This document shows positions 1 to 5,949 of a stretch of DNA of 5,949 nt, in pieces (the first letter of the stretch is position 1; every line of letters starts with the position of its first letter). The DNA is taken from assembly GCA_002762915.1 (NCBI GenBank), contig PCYF01000063.1, positions 1-5,949 of the forward strand, given 5' to 3'. This DNA comes from Candidatus Woesearchaeota archaeon CG10_big_fil_rev_8_21_14_0_10_32_9 (GTDB taxonomy: Archaea > Nanobdellota > Nanobdellia > Woesearchaeales > 21-14-0-10-32-9). A program made the position numbers and the translations under genes. Below the pieces are notes generated by a model. It was not told where the DNA came from. It saw only the letters and a program-made list of their open reading frames with translations, and searched no databases.

Positions 1-10
1 TTTTTATTGA

Positions 11-20
11 AAAAAATATA
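11..20 (+). promoter_or_regulatory. Possible archaeal TATA-box element upstream of topA
   Basis: The stretch AAAAAATATA sits 38 bases before the topA ATG. An archaeal TATA box normally lies about 25 bases before the transcription start, which would put the start near base 43-46 and leave a leader of only about 15 bases. That agrees with the absence of any GGAGG- or GGTGA-like ribosome binding site between this element and the ATG at 59. The whole upstream stretch is AT-rich, so a chance match is quite possible. The window starts 10 bases earlier, so the upstream gene cannot be seen. Confidence 0.3.
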
Positions 21-58
21 GGAAACTTTTTTAAGCAAAGCTAAACTAACAAAAAGTA

Positions 59-2251
59 ATGCAAGAATTAATCATAACTGAGAAACCAAGCGCTGCAAAA
101 AAAATCGCGGAAGCATTAAGTTCAGGAAAACCAATACAAGAAACAGTAGACGGTGTGACAATATATGATGTTACGTTTGAAGGTAAAGATATAAAGATTG
201 TAAGTGCAGTAGGACATCTATTTACGGTTGCTGAAAAAGTAAAATCATTCAAATATCCAAGTTTTGATATACATTGGGCTCCTTTGTTTGAAGTAGATAA
301 AAAAGCAGCATTCTCAAAAAAATATTATAATGCAATAAAAAAAGTAGCAAAGAAATCTACTAGCTTCACAGTTGCTTGCGACTATGATATCGAAGGAGAA
401 GTAATAGGGTTAAATGTAATAAAATATATTTGCGGCCAGAAAGATGCTTCAAGGATGAAGGTTTCTACACTCGTTAAAGAAGATGTTATAGAGGCGTATA
501 AGCACAAACAGAAAACTCTGGATTGGGGACAAGCGTTTGCAGGAGAAGCAAGACACTTCTTGGACTGGATGTACGGTATAAATCTAAGTAGAGCTTTAAC
601 CCTTGCGGTAAAGAAAGCAGGATCATTCAAAATTCTAAGCAGTGGACGTGTACAGGGTCCAGCACTAAAAATAATTGTAGATAAAGAAAAAGAAATCAAA
701 GCTTTCAAGCCAGAACCATATTGGCAGATTACATTAAAAGCTTTGAAAGATAAAAAAGTTATAGAGGCAGTTCACGAAAAAGATAAAATTTGGAAAAAAC
801 CAGATGCAGAGAACATTTATGCTAAGATAAAAGATGAGAAAACTGTAAAAGTAGATGAAATCACAAGAAAAAAATTCAAACAAGCGCCTCCTAATCCTTT
901 TGATTTGGGAGCATTACAGGCTGAATCTTACAAAGTTTTTGGTATGGCTCCAAAAAAAACTCTTCAAATTGCTCAAAGTTTGTATCTACAAGGGCTAACA
1001 TCATATCCTAGAACTTCTTCGCAACAATTACCGGCTAATCTAGGATTTAAGAAAATATTAGAAGGATTGAAAAAAGTGCCTGAGTATAAAGAAAACGCTA
1101 ATTATCTTCTTGGATTAAAAACTTTAAAACCAAATGAAGGAAAGAAAACAGATCCTGCCCACCCTGCAATATATCCTACAGGGTTGATTGGAAAAATAGA
1201 TGAACCTGATGAAAAGAAAGTCTATGACTTAATTGTAAAAAGATTTATGGCAACATTCGGAGAAGATGCAGTAAGAGAAACAGCAACAATAAAACTTAAT
1301 GTTAAAGAAGAAATATTCAACGCAAAAGGAACAATAACAACTGAAAAAGGATGGCACACACTCTATGAACCTTATGTTAAACTATCTGAAGATGAGGTTC
1401 CTGATTTAAAGAAAGGAGAAGCACTAAAAACCAAAAAAATAGACCTATTAAGTAAACAAACTCTTCCTCCGAAAAGATACACTCCTGCATCTATAATTGC
1501 TGAATTAGAGAAAAGAGGTTTAGGAACAAAAGCTACAAGAGCAGATATAGTAGAATCATTATACGATAGAGGATATATTAATGATAAATCAATAGAAGCA
1601 ACAGATCTAGGGATTAGAATAGATGCAATTTTGGAAAAACATTGTCCTGAAATTACTGATGAAGAATTTACAAGAAAAATAGAAGACGAAATGGAAAAGA
1701 TTCGTGAAAATAAGATAAAACCAGAACAAGTTATAGCTCACGCAAAAATAGATCTTACTAAAGTTCTTGATAAAATAAAAAAACAAGAACAAGAGATAGG
1801 GTTAGAGCTTATAGAGGCGAACAAAGAAACAAGAGATGCTCTTAATGCACTAGGACCATGTCCCGTGTGTAAAGAAGGAGTTGTTATGATTAGAAGAGGG
1901 AAGTTTGGAATGTTTGCAGCATGTAATAGATATCCTGATTGTAAAACTACTTATAATTTGCCAAAAAATGCATTAGTTAAACCTGCTGATAAGATTTCTC
2001 CGAAAGGATATCCTATGATACTTGTAATAAGAAAAGGCAAACAACCTTCAGAACTAAGCTTAAATCCTGAAGAAAACAACGCAAACGTTTCAGAAGAACA
2101 CAAAAATCAGATGGATTCTATGAAAAATGGAAAATTAGAAAAAGCTTGTCCACAATGCGGATCTCCTCTTACTGTACGATCTTCAATATATGGAGAATTT
2201 ATTGCTTGCACAAATTATCCTAAATGCAAATATACTGAGAATAATAAGTAA
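59..2251 (+). CDS. topA: DNA topoisomerase I, archaeal type IA (TopA)
   Basis: This is a complete 730-residue type IA topoisomerase, which cuts one DNA strand through a 5'-phosphotyrosine link and relaxes negative supercoils. The TOPRIM domain (about 1-140) opens with ITEKPSAAKKIAEAL, giving Glu8, and carries the metal-binding DxDxE at Asp108, Asp110 and Glu112. The core follows: ARHFLDWMYGINLSRALT (164-181), SSGRVQGPAL (194-203), the catalytic Tyr316 in SYPRTSSQ (315-322), HPAIYPTG (368-375) and YTPASIIAELEKRGLGTKAT (474-493). The SYPRTSSQ and GTKATR forms are archaeal in style. The C-terminus has two intact four-Cys topoisomerase fingers (C601, C604, C622, C628 and C697, C700, C717, C723). 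The stretch between them (647-672) looks like a third finger without Cys. The ATG at 59 fits the family N-terminus exactly. No Shine-Dalgarno is visible, suggesting a short-leader transcript. There is no helicase domain, so it is not reverse gyrase. The next gene starts 27 bases downstream. Confidence 0.96.
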   Translation: MQELIITEKPSAAKKIAEALSSGKPIQETVDGVTIYDVTFEGKDIKIVSAVGHLFTVAEKVKSFKYPSFDIHWAPLFEVDKKAAFSKKYYNAIKKVAKKSTSFTVACDYDIEGEVIGLNVIKYICGQKDASRMKVSTLVKEDVIEAYKHKQKTLDWGQAFAGEARHFLDWMYGINLSRALTLAVKKAGSFKILSSGRVQGPALKIIVDKEKEIKAFKPEPYWQITLKALKDKKVIEAVHEKDKIWKKPDAENIYAKIKDEKTVKVDEITRKKFKQAPPNPFDLGALQAESYKVFGMAPKKTLQIAQSLYLQGLTSYPRTSSQQLPANLGFKKILEGLKKVPEYKENANYLLGLKTLKPNEGKKTDPAHPAIYPTGLIGKIDEPDEKKVYDLIVKRFMATFGEDAVRETATIKLNVKEEIFNAKGTITTEKGWHTLYEPYVKLSEDEVPDLKKGEALKTKKIDLLSKQTLPPKRYTPASIIAELEKRGLGTKATRADIVESLYDRGYINDKSIEATDLGIRIDAILEKHCPEITDEEFTRKIEDEMEKIRENKIKPEQVIAHAKIDLTKVLDKIKKQEQEIGLELIEANKETRDALNALGPCPVCKEGVVMIRRGKFGMFAACNRYPDCKTTYNLPKNALVKPADKISPKGYPMILVIRKGKQPSELSLNPEENNANVSEEHKNQMDSMKNGKLEKACPQCGSPLTVRSSIYGEFIACTNYPKCKYTENNK
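1997..2074 (+). other. Degenerate middle zinc-finger segment within TopA
   Basis: Residues 647-672 of TopA read SPKGYPMILVIRKGKQP followed by SELSLNPEE. As I recall the family, the corresponding stretch in many archaeal topoisomerases I resembles CPxCGxPxxxVIxKGxxPW followed by ELCxNPxC, with four zinc-binding Cys. The framework residues (P, G-x-P, VIRKGK, P, EL, NPE) are retained here. The first Cys has become Ser, the second appears deleted, the third is Ser667, and the fourth is Glu at 671/672. The finger therefore probably does not bind zinc, while its beta scaffold may persist. The consensus is from memory and has not been aligned. Confidence 0.6.
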
Positions 2252-2267
2252 TCTAATAATTCGTTTT

Positions 2268-2272
2268 GGTGA
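2268..2272 (+). promoter_or_regulatory. Shine-Dalgarno GGTGA before the first GT-C gene
   Basis: GGTGA ends six bases before the ATG at 2279. It matches the GGAGGTGATC complement of the 16S rRNA 3' end, which is the usual archaeal ribosome binding site. It lies in the 27-base gap after the topA stop and supports ATG 2279 as the start. The gap itself has only a four-T run and no clear terminator or TATA box, so read-through from topA is likely. Confidence 0.7.
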
Positions 2273-2278
2273 AGGATC

Positions 2279-3832
2279 ATGTTTAAAAGTTTTAGAAATA
2301 AAAACTACGAAAAACTAATATTTCTAGCGATTTTCATATTTTATGTTTTGTGGATTCTTATAAAACGCTCACCAATTTTTTCGGATGAATTCTATTTTTA
2401 TTCACAACTTATATACATTTTCAGAGAGGGAGTAATACTGCCTTATACATATGATCTTACACGTATGCTTTTGGCAACAATTATTTCATTTCCGGTTTGG
2501 CTTATTTCTCAATCTAATATGGTATTACTTGTAGTATTGAGGATAATATCTGCGGCAGCAATGACTGCAACTCTATTTTTTGGGTTCAATTATTTGAAAA
2601 AAACATTCGGAAAAATTGAAGCATATACATTTTTAGTTATATCTTTCTTCTCTAGACTAAATTTGTACTACGCAACGACTGCATTTTCTGAGTCTTTCTT
2701 TAATGTATTTGTACTTTTAACAATTATTTTCTTTCTAAAACTATATGACTCTCCTACAAAGAAAAATATGCTGTTGACCGCCCTCTTTTTTGGACTCGGA
2801 TTTTTAACAAGACCAACAATGTTGTACTTTGCACCTATACTTGCACTAATATACTTTTATAAACACAGATTTTACGTTCCAAAGAAAACTTTAGTTTCTC
2901 TGATTATAATTGCATTAGTCGTTATAATAATATCAATAAATACATTTCTTCCATTTTATGCAGTAGATAGATTTTCAGACAAACCGGCATTATCTTGGGA
3001 TGATGCACAGCAAAGAACTTCATTATCGTTTTGGATGTTTTTTAATCTAGTTAATTATTCCTTTTTATTTCCAATAATAATTATAACTTTATTTGTTCCT
3101 ATATCAAAATTATCAAAAGAAAAGAAAAAACACATAGGCATTTTAATGCTTATATTTGTTGCTTATTTTTTTATAAATATATATACATCTCCAGAACCTG
3201 GATGGACAAGAAGATACTATCCATTACTGTTATTTCTAATGTTATCATTTTCAATACTGTTGGCAGAAATTTATAAAAGAAAAAGAGTTTTTGCAATAAT
3301 AGGGATGTCTATGATATTGCTTTTCATAATAGTTAATGTAAGCTCATTTCAAAAAATACCCCATGTTTACAATTTTATCGAAGGAGGATATGTTGATATT
3401 CCAGTTATTTTAGTGCAAGGAAATGAACAGTTAAAAGATGATTGCATTCCATTAATATCAGAGTACTCATTGTATACAAATAATACACTTGTCTCGACAA
3501 AAGATCTTCCTGTTTTTGCTGCAGCTCAAAATTTTGACTATGCCTGTACAGATATTAAAGATTTGAATAATACATATAATTATTTATTCTTGAATCACGT
3601 CTCAACAGGGTCAGGAAATTCTATAAACTTAACAATAGATGGAAAACAAGCGTCATGTACAATAAATAGTTATGAAAATAGTCTGTGCTACATATCAGGA
3701 TTAAGAGGGACTATGTGTATAAATATAAATAAATATTCAGAAACTCTGCCTGGAATAGTAGAAGTGTCTGCGTGTACTTTTGATTACAAAAAAGATACTA
3801 TGTCAAGACTTCAAGATTACTTTGTTAGCTAA
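2279..3832 (+). CDS. GT-C membrane glycosyltransferase, PMT_2/ArnT-like, with Cys-rich C-terminal domain
   Basis: This is a 517-residue integral membrane protein with about 11-12 hydrophobic segments between residues 13 and 357. Features of the GT-C superfamily (polyprenyl-phosphate-sugar dependent, active site on the outer face) are visible. An acidic Asp36-Glu37 pair lies in the loop just after the first membrane segment, where the PMT/ArnT catalytic acid sits. FSESFF with Glu138 precedes a membrane segment, FLTRPT lies at 175-180, and GWTRRYYP at 308-315 precedes a late membrane segment. The N-terminus is short and basic (KSFRNKNYEK), as for a cytoplasmic end. The last 150 or so residues are soluble in character and contain all six Cys of the protein (389, 423, 460, 470, 480, 499) and three NxT sequons (N401, N430, N450), which suggests an outer-face domain with disulfides. 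The donor sugar and acceptor (protein, lipid or glycan) cannot be told. The start is set by GGTGA six bases upstream. The radical SAM gene follows almost at once, in the same orientation. Confidence 0.85.
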   Translation: MFKSFRNKNYEKLIFLAIFIFYVLWILIKRSPIFSDEFYFYSQLIYIFREGVILPYTYDLTRMLLATIISFPVWLISQSNMVLLVVLRIISAAAMTATLFFGFNYLKKTFGKIEAYTFLVISFFSRLNLYYATTAFSESFFNVFVLLTIIFFLKLYDSPTKKNMLLTALFFGLGFLTRPTMLYFAPILALIYFYKHRFYVPKKTLVSLIIIALVVIIISINTFLPFYAVDRFSDKPALSWDDAQQRTSLSFWMFFNLVNYSFLFPIIIITLFVPISKLSKEKKKHIGILMLIFVAYFFINIYTSPEPGWTRRYYPLLLFLMLSFSILLAEIYKRKRVFAIIGMSMILLFIIVNVSSFQKIPHVYNFIEGGYVDIPVILVQGNEQLKDDCIPLISEYSLYTNNTLVSTKDLPVFAAAQNFDYACTDIKDLNNTYNYLFLNHVSTGSGNSINLTIDGKQASCTINSYENSLCYISGLRGTMCININKYSETLPGIVEVSACTFDYKKDTMSRLQDYFVS

Positions 3833-3839
3833 ATATTGT

Positions 3840-3845
3840 GGGGGT
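3840..3845 (+). promoter_or_regulatory. G-rich Shine-Dalgarno that favours a TTG start for the radical SAM gene
   Basis: GGGGGT can pair with the ACCTCC core of the 16S tail using one G-U wobble. It ends four bases before an in-frame TTG at 3850. The longer reading from GTG 3838 would place this site inside the coding region and has no ribosome binding site of its own. The ATG at 3862 is 16 bases away, too far for normal spacing. The site therefore points to TTG 3850, although the spacing is slightly short. Confidence 0.5.
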
Positions 3846-3849
3846 AAAA

Positions 3850-5262
3850 TTGGCAAAAATAATGATATTTGATCCTGGAAATCTTTCTGAGAAAACAAAA
3901 ATTGGAGGATCCTTAAAACATCATCTTCCTAAATTGGGTTTGTTATATGTTGCTAGTAGTTTAGAACGTGCTGGACATGATATATTGTTTCAAGATTTAG
4001 GTGCGAATTATAAGTCCAATAAAGATTTTATAAATTTGTTAAAAGATCAAAAACCTAAGTATCTATGTTGTTCAGTGGTTGTTACTGAATGGCCCAATGC
4101 TAAGAGAATATTGAAACTAGTAAAAAAACACTTACCTAACTTAGTGATTATTGTTGGAGGACCACAACCAACAGCTATTCGCGAGAAAACACTTTCTGAA
4201 TGTCAAGAAATAGATTATGTTGTTTTAGGGGAGGGTGAAATAACTATTGTCGATCTATTGGACGCGCTTGAAAATAATAAGGATCCTCATTTTGTTGAGG
4301 GAATTTTGTATAAACAGGAAGATAAATATATTTTTACTGAGGATAGAAAATTTGTTCATGACTTAGACTCTCTTAGTTTTCCAGCGTGGCACTTTTTGGA
4401 TTTTCAAAAATATTCAATGTCTGTAGCAGGAAAATTCAAAAGAGGAAACGATGGATACATAATAACAAGCAGAGGATGTCCATATACGTGCATTTTTTGC
4501 GATAAATCTGTATTTAAACACAGATACAGATCAAGATCTGCTGAAAATATAATTGAAGAAATAGAAATGCTTGTAAAAAAATACGGTGTAAAAAATATAA
4601 TGTTTTTTGACGATTTATTTACTTTAGATAAACAACGAGTTAAAAAAATATGTGATTTAATTAAAACGAAGAAACTTGATTTTGCATGGACTTGTCAAGC
4701 AAGATTAGACTCGGTGGACGAAGACTTGCTTAAAAATATGGCTTCTGCTGGTTGCATGCAAATAGGGTATGGTGTAGAAACTGGAAGTGAAAGACTTCAA
4801 AAGTTTATTAGAAAAAATATAGATTTTAATTATGCAAAAAAAATCATTAAATTAACAAAAAACTTAGGAATTGAAACCAAAGGATTTTTTATGTTAGGCT
4901 TTCCTACAGAAACAAAAGAAGAAATGAACACAACTATTGATTTAGCAATTGAACTAGATTTGGATATTGCTGTTTTTAGTTTAGTTACTCCTTATCCGGG
5001 AACTGATTTGTATATCTTAATAGAGAATCAAATGATTGGAAAAGATTGGTCTAAATTTTCACCATTAGGAAGTTCCAATTTAGTATATGTTCCTGAAACA
5101 ATGACTAAGAAGGAATTACTAAAAATATATAAGAAAGCATTTATTAAATTCTATTTAAGACCAACTTATTTGCTAAAAAAGCTTTTATCAGTACTTAAAC
5201 ATCCCTATTACGCGGAAAGATACTTTTCAGTCATAAAACCATTATTTAAATCAATAAAATGA
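3850..5262 (+). CDS. B12-binding-domain radical SAM protein (COG1032 type)
   Basis: From TTG 3850 the product has 470 residues (474 if GTG 3838 is used); numbering here is from TTG. The N-terminal 140 or so residues form a Rossmann-like B12-binding domain: AKIMIFDPGN, KLGLLYVASSLERAGHDI, VIIVGGPQPT (100-108) and DYVVLGEGE (122-130). No DxHxxG motif is present, so any cobalamin would be bound without a His lower ligand. The radical SAM domain has the CxxxCxxC cluster motif (C210, C214, C217) that holds a 4Fe-4S cluster for cleaving S-adenosylmethionine. It continues with FFDDLF (D254, D255), GYGVETGSER (306-315), GFPTET (350-355) and TPYPGT (380-385). No further Cys cluster follows, so an auxiliary iron-sulfur cluster is unlikely. 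The basic tail from about 400 has FYLRPTYLLKK and may touch the membrane. Family members do methylations, ring rearrangements and other radical steps; the substrate here is unknown. Its position between two GT-C genes suggests a lipid or glycan substrate. The stop overlaps the next start (ATGA). Confidence 0.88.
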   Translation: MAKIMIFDPGNLSEKTKIGGSLKHHLPKLGLLYVASSLERAGHDILFQDLGANYKSNKDFINLLKDQKPKYLCCSVVVTEWPNAKRILKLVKKHLPNLVIIVGGPQPTAIREKTLSECQEIDYVVLGEGEITIVDLLDALENNKDPHFVEGILYKQEDKYIFTEDRKFVHDLDSLSFPAWHFLDFQKYSMSVAGKFKRGNDGYIITSRGCPYTCIFCDKSVFKHRYRSRSAENIIEEIEMLVKKYGVKNIMFFDDLFTLDKQRVKKICDLIKTKKLDFAWTCQARLDSVDEDLLKNMASAGCMQIGYGVETGSERLQKFIRKNIDFNYAKKIIKLTKNLGIETKGFFMLGFPTETKEEMNTTIDLAIELDLDIAVFSLVTPYPGTDLYILIENQMIGKDWSKFSPLGSSNLVYVPETMTKKELLKIYKKAFIKFYLRPTYLLKKLLSVLKHPYYAERYFSVIKPLFKSIK

Positions 5263-5949
5263 ATAAAAAAATAATATATTTGTTATTTGCAATTTTGATA
5301 TCTTCACTAATTTTGTTGCTTGGCAAATTTGTCGGCGTGGTTAATGAGAATTTTCCTCTTTTTGAAGTTACAGCGGCTTTTAATTTTATTATTTTGTGTT
5401 CATATCTTTTTCTTTTTGAGCCTGATGTAAACCACTATTTTATTATTATTTTAATTACATCAATAATTCCACTTGCTCACTCGATTGGATGGACGTATCA
5501 AGGTATTCAAAAGTTAATATTGTTTGTTCCATTGGGTTTGTTGATTGGACTATTTTTCTATAAAAAGAATGCTTTGGTTACAAAAAGAATATTGTTAAAT
5601 AAGCAGAAAGTAAATTTTGTTTTAATTTTGTTTTTCTTGATAATTATGATGAAGCTTGCATTTATACTATTCTGGAGTTTTCATAATTATCCTGTTGACA
5701 TGGGTACATCGACATTGAGTGCCGCTGCCAATTTTTTAACAGGAATTAATCCTTATGCAGTTCCTGAAATAACTGTAGAAGGACATGATCGGTATATTCA
5801 TCAGCAAAATTTTATGTATCCTCCGTTTATGTTTATTGGTTATTCTGGATTGCTTTTAATATTGGGCGTTTCTATTTCTGGATGGTTTTTAGCAAATTTA
5901 GTTTTGGATTTAGCTATAATAATTTTAATATTTTTTATTGTGAAAAAAC
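5259..5949 (+). CDS. Multi-pass GT-C-like membrane glycosyltransferase, 5' part (runs off the window)
   Basis: The frame is open from ATG 5259 to the window end, giving 230 residues with no stop, so the gene is partial at its 3' end. Its ATG overlaps the TGA of the radical SAM gene (ATGA), and no Shine-Dalgarno is visible, so translation is probably coupled by re-initiation. Hydrophobic segments lie at about 4-22, 38-53, 59-74, 83-101, 118-138, 188-205 and 207-227. After the fifth segment comes a loop with Asp147 (YPVDMGTS), then FLTGINPYAVPE (NPY at 164-166) and MYPPF (186-190) leading into the next membrane segment. A pattern of Asp, then G-x-NPY, then YPP is typical of GT-C enzymes of the GT87/DUF2029 mannosyltransferase type and relatives, which take sugar from a polyprenyl-phosphate donor. 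The first four segments and the basic linker at 102-117 precede what would normally be the start of such enzymes. The family call rests on short motifs and the missing C-terminus could change it. Confidence 0.72.
   Translation, partial: MNKKIIYLLFAILISSLILLLGKFVGVVNENFPLFEVTAAFNFIILCSYLFLFEPDVNHYFIIILITSIIPLAHSIGWTYQGIQKLILFVPLGLLIGLFFYKKNALVTKRILLNKQKVNFVLILFFLIIMMKLAFILFWSFHNYPVDMGTSTLSAAANFLTGINPYAVPEITVEGHDRYIHQQNFMYPPFMFIGYSGLLLILGVSISGWFLANLVLDLAIIILIFFIVKK

Noticed and set aside
46..252. 68-codon open frame on the - strand over the 5' end of topA
   Set aside because: It lies opposite the conserved TOPRIM start of topA, has no recognisable motif, and is expected as a shadow of an A-rich coding strand.
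382..708. 108-codon open frame on the - strand
   Set aside because: It is antisense to the conserved DxDxE and SSGRVQ region of topA; its sequence has no family resemblance.
1607..1792. 61-codon open frame on the - strand, rich in Phe and Tyr
   Set aside because: The Phe-rich composition is simply the reverse complement of Lys/Glu-rich topA codons, which imitates a membrane protein.
59..2251. Reading the topoisomerase as reverse gyrase or topoisomerase III
   Set aside because: There is no N-terminal helicase domain, the length is 730 residues, and the C-terminal four-Cys fingers with archaeal motifs fit topoisomerase I.
2252..2278. Possible terminator between topA and the first GT-C gene
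   Set aside because: Only a four-T run is present, with no hairpin and no long T tract; the short gap is better explained as an intra-operon spacer with a GGTGA site.
3907..4286. Two GGATCC hexamers within the radical SAM gene as a possible repeat
   Set aside because: Both copies are isolated six-base palindromes in coding sequence with unlike flanks, so chance explains them.

Overview
The window reads as a compact, AT-rich archaeal contig fragment with four consecutive genes on the + strand and almost no intergenic DNA. The case for an archaeon is mixed. The type IA topoisomerase carries archaeal-style motifs (SYPRTSSQ around the catalytic Tyr, HPAIYPTG, GLGTKATR). There is a GGTGA Shine-Dalgarno matching the archaeal/bacterial 16S tail. 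A weak TATA-like element lies upstream of a first gene that has no visible ribosome binding site. Low G+C, tight packing and the gene content would suit a DPANN lineage (for example Woesearchaeota or Pacearchaeota), but that placement is inference and no rRNA or marker tree is available here.

Layout: bases 1-58 are a short AT-rich leader. Bases 59-2251 encode archaeal DNA topoisomerase I (TopA), complete, with two intact four-Cys zinc fingers and between them a third finger that appears to have lost every zinc ligand. After a 27-base gap, 2279-3832 encodes a multi-pass GT-C membrane glycosyltransferase of the PMT_2/ArnT-like type, with an unusual Cys-rich, sequon-bearing C-terminal domain. 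Bases 3850-5262 (the frame is open from a GTG at 3838) encode a B12-binding-domain radical SAM protein of the COG1032 type. Overlapping it by an ATGA junction, 5259-5949 is the 5' part of a second multi-pass GT-C-like protein that runs off the window.

The last three genes look translationally linked and probably form one transcription unit: GT-C enzyme, radical SAM enzyme, GT-C enzyme. GT-C enzymes use polyprenyl-phosphate-linked sugars on the outer face of the membrane, so the likely theme is assembly or modification of a surface glycan, glycoprotein or lipid, with the radical SAM protein making a chemically difficult change to the sugar, lipid carrier or another substrate. The substrates cannot be read from the sequence. 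TopA is a housekeeping gene that happens to lie upstream and may share transcription with the cluster. No CRISPR array, mobile element, tRNA or rRNA was seen.
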